Part shown: positions 1 to 11,323 of the stretch, piece by piece
How the letters are laid out: each line of letters opens with the position of its first letter
How positions within the stretch are numbered: the stretch's first letter is position 1
Source of the DNA: Uloborus plumipes
Taxonomy: Eukaryota > Arthropoda > Arachnida > Araneae > Uloboridae
DNA length: 64,000 nt
Direction: 5' to 3'
Assembly: GCA_038373865.1 (NCBI GenBank)
Contig: JAXGGA010003077.1
Location: 1 to 64,000, forward strand
Notes under the pieces: model-generated
The model's database searches: none
Told to the model about the DNA's origin: nothing
Seen by the model: the letters and a program-made list of their open reading frames with translations, nothing else
Program-made: the position numbers and the translations under genes

Positions 1-1090
1 TAAATAATAAATCTAACGGAAAAAATATTGCTTGCTACGAAAGAAACATAATTTACGATATAAGAGTTAACTTCAAGTAATCTTGCCTATCAAAAATCTA
101 ATTAACATGAGCAATTATGGTTATACAAGAGTTTAGATGGAAATTAAAAAAAAAGTTTAAAATGTTTTCCTATTTAGTTGACGTGTTTTCTTGGCAACAT
201 ATTTTTAAACTATACTTCAGTTATTCTTACATAAGGACAACCGTAAAAACTGGTTTTAGGCTAGTTAAAGACCAGTTTGGGTGAGTGTTCATTGTGGCTG
301 TAAATCAATCTGTCACAGACAATGGCGTTACAATGTTTTTTAATCATGAAGATTTATGATCTGTCTTTTACATACTGAAGCGTTAAACTTTGATGGCACT
401 TTTAAATCAGGAGGGAAATTTTTTAGCGTCGTAAATTAGAGTACTGACGTTGGTATCATGTTTATGTTAAAGACCTTTCACAAGTAAATTGGCTTTCTTA
501 AAAAAAACAAGGGAAAATAACTGAAAAGTTTAATCGATTCGGAATGATTTAAATAGATGGCATTCAAAGAAAAATATTTCTATCTAAAAGTCAGTGTAAG
601 ACTCAGTTTAAGCAAAGAGGCAATCATGGCACACAGCCGTCAACAATGAAAAGGAGATAAATTTAGGTATGTAATAGGACAAAGCATAATGAGAAAAACT
701 AAAACAGAAAAATTGTTAATACTATTGATAAAAAGAAACGGAGTTCTTCTAAAAAATTTTCAGGTATATTTATATTTATAAAATGTACATTTATTATTTA
801 TAAATTTATTCGTGACAATTTACAGTAAAAGAGTTTCAAATCAAGTGGAAAGACTATTTAGCGTCAGCATTAAATTTGTTTTATATCTTTTGGGCTTACA
901 GCTCAAGGAAATATAATGCTGAAACAATAAATTTGTCGGCAACTATCTTGTAAGTCACATGGAACATAAAAAAAACAAAGAAATAAAAAAAAAAAAACAC
1001 AGAATGGAGCGTTTATCTATTCAAACTTTGCCAATATTACACTCTACTTATTCAATCGGCGGATCAGTCCCGTCGTACGAAAAAGGAGGG
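1..1090. other. AT-rich non-coding stretch
   Basis: No gene, RNA or structured repeat is recognisable. An exon-sized piece at 221-280 has an acceptor-like CTTCAG before it and GTGAGT after it and is open in one frame. Such pieces are expected often by chance in this composition, so it is not called as an exon. Confidence 0.4.
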
Positions 1091-1097
1091 AAAAAAC

Positions 1098-1158
1098 GCG
1101 GCGGAGATGTCTCACGGGAGGCAAGGTAGGGATAAACTATGCGGCGGAAATGTCCCAT
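1098..1158 (+). repeat. Short GC-rich direct duplication
   Basis: The motif GCGGCGGA(G/A)ATGTC occurs at 1098-1115 and again at 1141-1158, a 43-bp offset, inside an island clearly richer in G and C than its surroundings. It may be the edge of a decayed repeat. No coding frame of note is seen. Confidence 0.3.
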
Positions 1159-1348
1159 GCCCCAATGGACGAGCATCAAATTTTTACTTATCCCCCTCAT
1201 GCATATAGACTCGTCTTACCTGGAAATTTTCCGAATCCACAACATCCGTGTAAAAAAAAAAAGTAGTAGCATTTATATAAATATAAAATCCAAAGTTTAA
1301 AATTCCTCAAGCAAATTAAATTAATAAATCAATTTCCAACTTTTTGTA

Positions 1349-1798
1349 CACTGCAAAAAATGAACTGTTGTTTTCACAGTATAATACTGGCAGCCGAGGT
1401 TCCAATTTAAAACTGTAAAATGCACAGTAATAAACTGCAAAACTAGCAATTTTACAGTTTCTTACTGTAAAGTTAGAAATTTTACAGTTTATTGCCGTAA
1501 AATTTAGCTGTATTATACTGTAAAAACAACAGCATAATACTGGCAGCAGAGGTTCCAGCTTAAAACTAAAATGCACGGTAATAAACTGTTAAATTAGCAG
1601 TTTTACAGTTTATTACTGTAAAATTAGCATTTTACAGTTTATTACTGTAAAATTAGCAAGTTTTAAAGTTTATTACTATGAAATTAGCTTTATTATACTG
1701 TAAAAACAACATTCATTTTTTACGGTATAATACAGTTAATTGTATTATACTGTACAATTAGCTGTATTATACTTATATTGTATTTTACAGTATAATAT
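1349..1798 (+). repeat. ACTGTAAAA-rich element, copy 1
   Basis: The block begins CACTGCAAAAAATGAAC and is built almost entirely from short alternating motifs such as TTTACAGT, ACTGTAAAA, TATTATACTG and TAAACTG, which pair with each other and can fold on themselves. A larger unit is repeated in tandem: the motif ATAATACTGGCAGC is at 1381 and again at 1534, a 153-bp period. A related block in the opposite orientation lies at 4981-5330. The shape suggests a non-autonomous DNA element or a small satellite; no coding capacity is expected, and the open frame across it is a by-product of the repeats. Confidence 0.7.
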
Positions 1799-2900
1799 TG
1801 CTAAAGAGCATATAGACAAAGTTGCTAAAGAATGCGCTTAAACTATTTGATTGCAGCTAAACATAGTTGTTAAAAATAATAGTAGTCGATGCAACAAGAA
1901 GAACAATGGACATAGTTCTTCTGTTCTTAAGCCACGCGCTTACAGCAAACAACGAACAAACCCGCCACTTTAGAACCCATTCATCTTATTTAGCTACTTA
2001 CTCACAGCCCATGTTAACGTCTTAGAAGTGCTTCAGTCATCACAGCACTAATAAAACCTCAACAGAACCATCGAACTGAAAAGAGTGGAAATAAATATCT
2101 TCGAAAAACATACATTCGATGCGGTCCTCACCCCACGCTGTATCTTATGGTACATCGTTTTTCCGTGAAATCAACTGTATCTTGCTAAGTCTCGCCTTAC
2201 AGGGAAAGGTTTTAGAATGCGCCATTTTATCTACTTATTTTGTTTTTTAGAGAGGAAATACTCTTGAGAACTTGACAGCTCGGCATTCGAATATGATTAA
2301 TGGCCTGCCAAATGGTCTAAATTTCTTAATTGTATGTAATTAGTTCTGTTTTCTTCCGTTATCTTTCACGTTTCGTTTTTCTTTTGGAGTCGCCGGTATT
2401 ATCTCTGATCTTGGAGACGGTGCAACTCACAACCAACTTTTTGTAACAATATATTTTCGGAATTTTTAATGAGTCAAAAAACAAATACTAGTTTTCTGAA
2501 TTAAAGCATAGTTATAAAAGGATTACTCAAAAGTTAAATAAGTTAATAAATAAAAATAAAATAAGTGAATGAAAAAAGGAAACATAAAAATTTTCAATTT
2601 TCATACTTTCTTTTTCTTAAGTTAATCGGTACATTTAGATCAAATACTTTTTCTTTAAAATAGATGATGCGTTTAAATAATTTTTTGGACTAAAAAAAAT
2701 AAGATTATTTCATTTTAATAAAACATGTACTGGGGATTTCAATCATATTTATTTATCAAACATTATCTCCTTAAATTAGTTCAAATTTAGATTTTAAAAT
2801 TCTCAGTTCGAAATCTCATGTCACGCCAGACTTAGTGAGGACGCTTCTACCAGTAATCACTCGAAACTATCCTCTAGCTCTTTGGTACCAAACCGACTGT
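1799..2900. other. Unannotated AT-rich stretch
   Basis: No gene or clear repeat boundary is seen. The segment 2040-2430 is less AT-rich than the rest but has no long open frame and no recognisable motif. Confidence 0.4.
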
Positions 2901-2902
2901 CA

Positions 2903-2922
2903 GCGGGCCAGATGTGGCCCGC
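2903..2922. repeat. Small perfect hairpin
   Basis: GCGGGCCA and TGGCCCGC form a perfect 8-bp stem around a GATG loop, in an otherwise AT-rich area. It is probably part of an old repeat; there is no T-run or gene context to support a regulatory role. Confidence 0.4.
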
Positions 2923-3879
2923 GAAGCGTATATACGTGGTCCGTTAATACACACGTTCAGTGGTGCTAACCGAAAAATATTTTCCAAAGTAACATATAGA
3001 TTTTACTCGGTATTCCGTAAGATTATCCAGATTTGAAGTCAAATTTGAGTTTTGTTTCTGAGAAACAGGTAGAAACTACTGTATCAATAAAATATGAAAA
3101 CAACAGTAATGGGTTTGTAATTTTCCTTTATTTTCTGACTTTTTCTATGTTATCTATAAAAAAGATTGCAATATATTTCAATTTTATATGTTTTCTGGTC
3201 CGCGAGATAAATCTTGCTGCGAGGTTTGGCGCTCGGGTGAAAAAAGGTGGGTACTACCAATTAAATAATGAGTGGTTCTGGTATTAGAAAGCAAAATGTT
3301 CTTCACGGTGCATTGGTTTTAGAGTCCTCACTAAACTGGGCATGGCTTAAGAGTGTGGGAACTCTGAACATTTGGCACATAATTAAGGAGGGAAGAAAGA
3401 AATGTTTATTAAGTGAATTTTGTTAATTGATAGCATTTTCCTTAGAATCACTAAAAACAAAATCATTGGTATCAATAATCAGTAAAGTATTTTTAAAAAA
3501 TTGATGTTGCACTTAACACTTTCTTTTTACGTAAAAATTTTGTAATAGACGCTTTTAAGTGTTATAATAGTGTTAGAAGAGCACTTAGCAAGAAAACAAT
3601 TCAAACATTTTCACCCCTAGTTTTTTGAGAATCAAAAATTTTTACTATGATTCATCTTTAAAATATCGGTTATTTTAACATCATTCAGTGGATCATTAGC
3701 AAAATATCGCCAACAGCGCCAAATTCAAGAAAAATTCAATTAATCACTTTGTTCTCCACTTTTAGCTCCAAGTTGGCAACAAAAACTAGGTCACCGAAAG
3801 CTAGGCGATTTATCGCAAAGTGGTCGCCAAATCATAACATCATGAGAGTCTGCTTTGAAATTAACCTTTATTTACCCCA
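2923..3879. other. Non-coding stretch, possible repeat remnants
   Basis: An 84-codon open frame at 3033-3287 has no recognised motif and a lysine-, asparagine- and phenylalanine-rich composition expected from AT-rich DNA. Nothing else is supported. Confidence 0.35.
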
Positions 3880-4262
3880 AAAAGGAGTAAAATACCCTCT
3901 TTGCAATATTTGAATGCAACCACAAGGAGAGGTGCTCAAATTGACTCCTTCCAAAGCATATATGCTAAACTAGAATCTTCTACGGCTTACTGTTTTTGAG
4001 TTATGCGAGATACACACATGCATACGCACATACGTACGTACATACAGACGGCACGAGAAAACTCGGGATAAAAAATCCAGAGATGGTTAAAATGGGTGTT
4101 CGACTGCTTATATGTTTTTAGGTGCACATGCACGTGCTGACAGGTCGAAAAACCTATTCAACATTCATTTGGAGGTATGAAAAATCTAAATTTAGATCGA
4201 ATTTCGAGTGAGAATTTTTTTGCGATTACAATACTTCCTTTATTACGTAAAATGAAGTAAAA
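3880..4262 (+). repeat. Dispersed arthropod-type repeat ending in a hairpin
   Basis: The block reads through GAGTTATGCGAGATACA, a run of ACATACGTACGTAC-like units, CAGACGGCACGAGAAAACTC and, at the end, TACTTCC...GAAGTA, an imperfect terminal hairpin near 4231-4258. From memory this order is that of an abundant dispersed repeat of chelicerate and other arthropod genomes, possibly the tail of a retroelement. This copy carries many substitutions and looks old. Its class cannot be fixed from one copy. Confidence 0.5.
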
Positions 4263-4554
4263 AGGTTTCAAATGTAGCAGCTAATTTGGGACAAATAACA
4301 TTTTTACGGCACTTTTAAGACTTTTAAATTGTGAAAAAAATGTTGTAATCCAAATTGTGCATTTTAAATATTAAACTTATCTAGATGCAATACAAGTTTT
4401 AAAAGCATTTAAACAATCAGTTCTAATGCACAATATTTTAGCCGCGAAAGTTCTACAAAAAAAAAAAAAATAAATAAATAAAGGAATTTATTACAGTATA
4501 AGAAGTTTTGGAAAAAAAAAATAACAATAATAAAAAAAAACAGGGTCATGTAAG

Positions 4555-4920
4555 CTAAAAAATTTTTGAGGGCGGCAAGTCTCACTTTTCCGAATGAAAC
4601 TCCAAAATTTCAGGGCAAAGAAGTTTATGTAATGAAAAGGGACGATTAGGCATTTCACAGGTGTAATAATTGCAATTATGTCCCCTAATCAAACTCACCA
4701 AAAAAAAATCCAAATGAGGAAATCTATTGAAAGGTCACAGAGACCTCCCGTGACCAACCATCGGAGCCATATTGATCAACGTCACGGGTCGTAGAATAGG
4801 GCACCCACTGGTGTCAGCGATATTCATCTTTTTTCTCCTCAGTGGAAAGGAAACGTCACTAGCCAATATTCTTCTGTTCCACACTCTTACTAATATGTGA
4901 TTTTGACTACAACTCAATTT
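4555..4920 (-). repeat. GC-richer remnant, unrecognised
   Basis: This stretch stands out by base composition between two inverted repeat copies. On the minus strand it has a 60-codon open frame followed by a stop and further short open pieces. No protein family is recognised. It reads more like an old repeat than an exon, because no splice signals bracket the open frame. Confidence 0.3.
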
Positions 4921-4980
4921 ATGTTGTTTGGCAAACCATCTGTCATAATTGTACTGACGTTATTTATCGGGACCCTTACG

Positions 4981-5330
4981 CTGTAAAAAAATAATAAGGT
5001 TTTTACAGTATAATACAGCTAATTTCATAGTAATAAACTGTAAAAATTTCTAATTTTGCAGTAATAAACTAAAACTACTAATTTTGCAGTTTATTACCGT
5101 GCATTTTACAGTTTTAAACTGAAACCTCTGCTACCAGTACTATACTATAGTTTTTACCGTATAATGCACCTAATTTTCAGGGCAATAAACTGTAAAACTG
5201 CTAATTTTACAGTAAGAAAACTGCAAAATTGCTAGTTTTAGTTTATTACTGTGCCTTTTACAGTATTGAATTGGAACTTCGGCTGCCAGCATTATGCGTG
5301 CAAATAATAGTTCATTTTCTGCAGTGTAAA
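4981..5330 (-). repeat. ACTGTAAAA-rich element, copy 2 (inverted)
   Basis: This is the reverse-orientation relative of the block at 1349-1798. It ends in GTTCATTTTCTGCAGTGT, matching the start of copy 1 read on the other strand. The internal landmark is repeated here too: AACCTCTGCTACCAG at 5123 and AACTTCGGCTGCCAG at 5275, a period of 152 bp. Its first bases are less well defined than its last. The two copies form an inverted pair about 3.2 kb apart. Confidence 0.65.
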
Positions 5331-5340
5331 AGCAATCAAA

Positions 5341-8300
5341 TTGAAGAATTTGTTAAATGCCTTTTTAGATAAGGCAGGTTGTTTTCAATTCAAAATCAAA
5401 CTGAATATTTTTTTAACTCGATTATTCTTGATTGATACTTTGCTTAACCACGAAAGTCATTCTCTACATGCAAGCAAAATGCATGCTTACACTTCAGACC
5501 AACTTTACGCACTGGTTTCCTTTCACGTGATCTAATTATTTTGGCTATAATTTATATCTTTGTTTTTTCTAAAATTCATTAACATTTAAAAATAGATTCT
5601 TAATAAGAACAGGATTTAGGTAATAGGCATGAAAACACCTACACTGCAGCATTAGTGCATAAAATTACAGAAGAGTGAGCAACTTAGAAAATACTTTTGA
5701 AAAATACTCTTTGAACTTTCTTTGCTTATTCAAATACTTAACTTAATTTCGGCTTTTTCCTAAAATTAAAAGACAGTAATCATTGGAAAATGCTTTAACT
5801 TAACTTTAATTAAGTGAAATTAAGCTAATCAATCATTTTCTAATTACTCATATTTAATTTATCATATTGAATCTTTGGAGATCTATAAAGATCTGAAGTT
5901 TTCAAAGCACATTTGCCAACAATTTATTTGAATACTTGTTAATTTAATTAAAATTATTTTACTTTAAATACTGATAGAAATATTTCAACTACTTGAAACG
6001 GTTTCTGTTATCAGCAATGTGTGAAAATCGTCTTTCTATAAAGCGACTGGAATGAGAATTCGGTACTATATGGAATGCCAAGAAAAAGACGATGCAACCT
6101 AAGAGTATTATTGCATTTTAAAGTCAGCTTCAAAGACATTGACCACGACAGATTTAATCTGCACAAATCACCATTAGTGTACATGGATGATCTTTGATAG
6201 GAAAAAACCAAGCTCACGTCTTTCCATTTGCAAGACCAGAGCCTTATCAAACTACAAGATTAAGACATTCTATGAAATGACTAGTATGAAGAGGCGGCAC
6301 TATATAAAATACTTACCAGGAAATCACACATTGGTGTCATGATAAAGAAAAAAACACAGTAATAGAAAGAGTATATTCAAACAAGTTTCTGGATACTTAA
6401 ATCTTTTGACCTCGTGTCCTTGTTATCGAAATATAACGTCCCTAAGTCAGAGAATCGAAGTCATAAGACACAAGCCATATGTAACCGAATTTTCACATAT
6501 GTCGTTCAATTCATAAGATGAAAAACAAAGCATCAATAAACTTGTTTAATATTAGAAATAAACAAATACACTCCTGCACTCAATTGTTTATTTAGAATAA
6601 CAAATGCTGCATATAATTCGCAATACATCTTTCTAAGGAAAGCTTTATTGATCTCATTAGTTCGCTAATAATAGCTTCCTTAAAAGGATTAGTGAAAAAC
6701 TAAATAAATTTGGTTAAAGTTGATAATTGTACTATTATTCATCTAAAAGGCGATCGTAATTTTATTCACTAAGATATCTAGTTAAATGTGAATCGTTTGT
6801 TGAGTAAAAATTATATAACCTACAATAAAAGATGTAATTTTGTGTTTTGATCACAAACGATTTTCCGTTATTGGTTCATTTACATTTGTAATTTCGGAAC
6901 TAGTACCAGCGTAAAATTAATTTCCACCACTGAACCCGCATAAACTAGTATAATCTCCTCAAGTCAAACATTAAACGGTATCACGAATAGAATCTTACAG
7001 TGAAAGTTTCAATTACACGATGCATTAAACAACAGTGGACAAACATGGAGGAATTAATCGAGCGCAAAATTTTGATAAATGATAAATGTGGGTCTCTGGC
7101 ACGTGTTAATCATTGCTATGACTTCGACCACTATCGTTACAAAACTTTACATCGTTTCTCGAATTTGTTGTGTATGACATAACTTAAACAACGAATCGTC
7201 AATAGTACTTATTACCAAGAATATTTTTGTTGTTATAAACATATGGTTCATTAAACTTAAACTTCATTAGCTGGGAATTTGCGACAAAAAGTCTAATGTT
7301 GGATCTACTGTAAAAGCATGGGAGTTCTGAAACATTTCGGAGGGGGGGATGGGCATTTCTGACACTACCAATCAATCTGTATTTTATATCTAAACTGGTG
7401 AGACGAAAGCTGTAAAATACCGTTTACAAGTCTGCCAGGTTTGCTCCTAATATGATGATTTTATATTTTAGTGGATCTTTCGCTGTTTTAAATGACTAAC
7501 CATAATTATTTATCGAATTGCATTTAATTTTTAAATGGTCTTTAAGTGTCTAATTTAGCTAATGGATTATTGTCCATTAAATATGGATTACTGTCCGTAT
7601 AATAATAATACTGTCCATAATGGATCATTGTGTATTCTAATATTATTTTACATTATGTTTTATACATTTATATTACCTTCTGGGGAAAGGTTTCAAAAAT
7701 TATTTTAAAATTCAGTCACGTTACATCACAAAACCTTGAAGAAATCTCAATCACGATGCGATAAACTAATAAAAATGTGGACCGAACAATAAAGAAGTTT
7801 TCGAATACAGTAGGTGCAAAGAATTCTAAATGCAGTTACACAGTTTGAAGTTACTAAGGGGGAAAATGCTCACTAGATTCTACTACAGAAAATAGAGAAT
7901 ACACTTGAGATAGAGCTCGCGAATAGTCTACCGTTTACATTTCAAATCAAAAAGTGTCGTGGCTTGGGGCCCTCAATTACATATAATTTTCCTTCAAATA
8001 TAAAAAAAACAGAAAGAAAGGTATGAAAAATTTAAGTCTGTGCTTAAACAAAAGTAATACATTGTAGAAAAGATAAGAAAACAAAAATTAAAAGTAAAAA
8101 TCCAAAAATTGATTTTTTTCCTTGCTCTTTTTAAGAATAGTTTTCTTAAATGCGCGGACTGGTCATTTTACCCGCCTTGAAATTTTACTAACAGAACAAT
8201 TTATTTGTTTATTTTTCGTTATCGTTACCCTGAATTCCATGTATGCCAAAAATAACATAGTACTTGTTATCGAAAATAACGTCATTTAATATCATACATT

Positions 8301-9909
8301 GTTAAAAATGTGTTCAGTGTTCTACCAAAAAAATTTAAAAGCCAGCTAGAATGTATTTAAAACCCCCATAGTAGAGATAATTTTCAGCACTAATTGTGTT
8401 TTCACCAATGCTAAAGTAGTGAAATGTTGAACTAAATATGTGGGTCAAGGATGAAAAAAATTTAAGAGTTTTCACACGGAAGAATAAATGCGAATAAATT
8501 TAAGAAAAGATGCATGTATCCTGAAGCGAACTACGGTGTTTTAGCTTAATTCTTGAGCTTTTCAACACAGTTTAATCAGCCGTCTGGCAGAAATTTTGCA
8601 TAAAAAGTTTTAAGTTTTCTGCTATGCCAATATGTGTTTTCCATTACTTACAATACTAATTGATGTGAGGTCTTTCTAATGTTTATTTTATTTTTTCAGA
8701 AAACCAAATGCTCTTGACGAAGTTGAAATACATTTATAATTTCATGCCTGCAGCTTTGTAGGAGTTGTTCCACTGTTCTCTTTTACTAAAACAGGCGGCT
8801 GGGGGAGGTCGGCAACCTTGTTGGGAAGAGTGCGACTTTCTGAAGACAAAAAACAAGAGTGTCTTCTTCAATTTTTCTAGCATACAATACTGTTGTGTTG
8901 TACCATTACGTAACTTATTCTTTCTTTATGAATGCATGGATCGTACGCAGACTATTGAACACTAACATTTGATGTCTTTGAGGTATTCCGAATTCACATA
9001 TCACGGTTACCTAGTTGGTGCGTTTTACTGCTTTTCCAATTAAGAAAAGCGAATAGTTAGAAGTTCCCTTTAATTTTCGAAAACATTTTGTACTTTTATC
9101 AATCGTTGGTCTTCTGTAGAAAATAAATCTTTAGTGACGAAAAAAAAGGACAAAATTGAAAAAACTTCATTACTGAAAAACACCAAGAATACATACTGCT
9201 ATAAATTTCAATAATTTTACTTTTTAACAAATCGGCTAAATTCCATAAAAAAATCAAAATGGCCGAGTCTCTTTTTATTGTCTGCTAAAATAAAATGGGG
9301 TGTAATCAGAGTTAAGAGTTAGCATTTGTGTAACGATATAGCCGCAGAATCAGTGATGAACAAAATAGTTAATTTTCAATAACTCCACGCATGTCGCTGT
9401 TAATACTCCAACGTGTTACATTGTGGCACGTGTGCCATGGGTTAGCCACCCTTGTAATAAAATATGATTACTTTTTTTTCGTTCAAACTAAGATATTTAT
9501 TTCGTATTAAACCTTTTAAAAACGTTTCGGACATTACTGGGCTGGTTTGTTGAGTTCAAGACTCAATGGGCGTGGTCTATTAATTTAATCAGTTTTAGAC
9601 GAATGTATATATATTTTTAATTATGTTGTTTGAAGAATACATATTTTTATGTCTGGGTTATTTTCAAAAATTTAGACATTTCTATTCCAGGAAAAATGTT
9701 ACCTAGAAAATAAACTATAGTATTACTTTAACCATGCAAGAAAAGTGGCTCATTTTTTTGAATACCTACGAATTAAACAGCTATTTGAAAAAAAGCTCCT
9801 TATTTATATTTGCACAGTGCACTATCTGTATTTAAAGTTATTAGCTGCAAAAATGCAATAATGAAATATCAAGCAGCAGCTAAAACGTATTTCACTAGAA
9901 TAAACTAAT
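5341..9909. other. Long AT-rich stretch without a supported gene
   Basis: Several open frames of 60 to 80 codons occur, none with a recognisable domain or codon bias. On the minus strand, GTAAGT at 6312-6317 follows a short open piece with an ATG, which could be a tiny first exon, but no matching acceptor is convincing. The 8-kb neighbourhood has single-nucleotide runs and no clear element boundary. Confidence 0.35.
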
Positions 9910-9911
9910 TA

Positions 9912-9959
9912 ACTGCTCGACATTGAAAATGCAACACCAAGAAGGAGTGGTCAGAAATT
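9912..9959 (+). repeat. Left terminal inverted repeat of Tc1-like element
   Basis: These 48 bases are the exact reverse complement of 11273-11320. They hold the site where the transposase would bind and cut. Confidence 0.93.
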
Positions 9960-10055
9960 GATGAAATTTGGTAAGAAGACAGAGACAGCATGGAACAATA
10001 AGTGATATTTATTTCAAAATAAATAAGCAGAATTTAGAGCGAGGACGGCGTCGGC

Positions 10056-11078
10056 TCAGTAAGAAGTAGGACCACCACGGACAGCGATGCATGAAGAAAC
10101 ACGTCTAGGCATGGAGTCAATGAGCCTGCGGATGGTGTCCTGAGGGATGCCACTCCATTCCCTTTTAACCATTTGCCACAGTTCGTCCTCTGAACGAGGC
10201 AGTGACAGGTTCTGCAAACGGCGTCCAATCACGTCCCACACATGTTCGATTGGTGACAAGTCAGGAGAGTATGGTGGCCAGGAAAGCATCTGCACACCTC
10301 GTAGAGCATGTTGGCTGATTCGAGCACTGTGAGGCCGGGCGTTATCCTGTTGAAAAATTGCATTTGGCAGACCCTGAAGGTAGGGGATTGCCACCGGCCG
10401 CAGTACATTATCTACATATCGTTGGGCCGTCATAGTGCCCCGAATACGAACTAGAGGTGATACGGAATTGTATGCAATAGCGCCCCAAATCATTATGCCA
10501 CGTTGTCGCGCTGTGGGGCGTTCCACAGTTACTGCCGGATTCGATCTTTCTCCACGTCGACGCCACACACGTATGCGATGACTATCGCTGGAAAAACAGA
10601 AGCAGGATTCATCTGAGAACACTACGGTTTGCCATTCTGCCACGTCGCTCTGGTCCGGCACCATTGCAAACGTTGGAGTCTGTGCTGTGAGGTGCAGTCT
10701 TCTTAGCGGGCGCCGTGATTGCAGGCTACGTACAACCAGTCGACGGGAAATGGTTCTGGTCGACACAGGAACATCCAGGGTACCTTGCACGTGCTGCAGA
10801 ATCGACGTACAAGTGACTTGCGGGTCCGCCACAGCTTGTCGGTGAATCCGTCGATCCAAGCGGTCTGACGTCACTCTGGCTGCACCTGCACCCCTCAATG
10901 TGGCTACATTTCCTCTTTTCAACCATCTCCGACACAGCCGATGCACAGTGCTTGCATCCATGTGGGTATCAGCTGCAATTTGACGTATGGACCAACCTCC
11001 CCTTCTCAGTCCGATCACCATACCCCTTGTAAAGTCGTCTATATGCTGGAAGTGTCTTCGTTGAGGACGGCGTGGTAT
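10056..11078 (-). pseudogene. Tc1-family transposase, start codon lost
   Basis: The uninterrupted frame encodes a DDE transposase that would excise and reinsert the surrounding element in the nucleus. From the first surviving ATG (11021) it is 321 residues. Upstream codons in the same frame read I-P-R-R-P-Q-R-R-H-F-Q-H-I-D-D-F-T-R-G, the usual basic start of this family, so the original ATG at 11076-11078 is now ATA; the ancestral protein was 340 residues. Numbering from the ATG at 11021, an N-terminal helix-turn-helix spans roughly 10-33 (WSIRQIAADTHMDASTVHRL). The catalytic residues are D137 in VVFSDESCF, D226 in FQQDNARPHSA and E259 in SPDLSPIEHVWD. Only 32 residues separate D226 and E259, two fewer than the classical D34E spacing. 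The stop is TGA at 10056-10058. There is no other stop or frameshift, so translation from the internal ATG would give a protein lacking 19 residues just before the DNA-binding domain. Confidence 0.92.
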
Positions 11079-11272
11079 TTCCTCCTATCACACGTATCCT
11101 TCGAGACAAAAACCAAATTTCTCCGATAATTAGTCTGGCAGAAAAACCAACATGAACATAGCCCACTTTTCAACTTCATTCTCTTACATCTTACTTCACG
11201 TGCGTCGGAGAGCTGCGCATTTCATATCATTTGCATAACTCAGTGACGTGCGTCTACGGTAAAATTTGCATG

Positions 11273-11320
11273 AATTTCTGACCACTCCTTCTTGGTGTTG
11301 CATTTTCAATGTCGAGCAGT
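11273..11320 (-). repeat. Right terminal inverted repeat of Tc1-like element
   Basis: This is the reverse complement of 9912-9959 over 48 bases, followed by one extra G and then the TA target duplication. Confidence 0.93.
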
Positions 11321-11323
11321 GTA

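Larger units (their letters stand above)
9912..11321 (-). mobile_element. Tc1-like DNA transposon, about 1.41 kb
   Basis: Terminal inverted repeats of 48 identical bases begin ACTGCTCGACATTG (9912-9959) and are mirrored at 11273-11320, with similarity continuing about 12 bases further in. The right end has one extra outer base, so the ancestral end was probably CACTGCTCG and the left C has been lost. TA dinucleotides at 9910-9911 and 11322-11323 are the expected target duplication of the Tc1/mariner superfamily. The single gene inside, on the minus strand, encodes a transposase with an intact catalytic triad. Base composition is clearly richer in G and C than the flanks, consistent with a young insertion. 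The perfect termini argue for recent activity. Confidence 0.95.

Noticed and set aside
221..280. A 60-nt exon
   Set aside because: Splice-like signals and an open frame over only 19 codons, with no codon bias or compositional contrast.
6011..6345. A two-exon minus-strand gene with donor GTAAGT at 6312-6317
   Set aside because: The first exon would code for eight residues and the joined frame ends after about 24 codons; the evidence is no better than chance.
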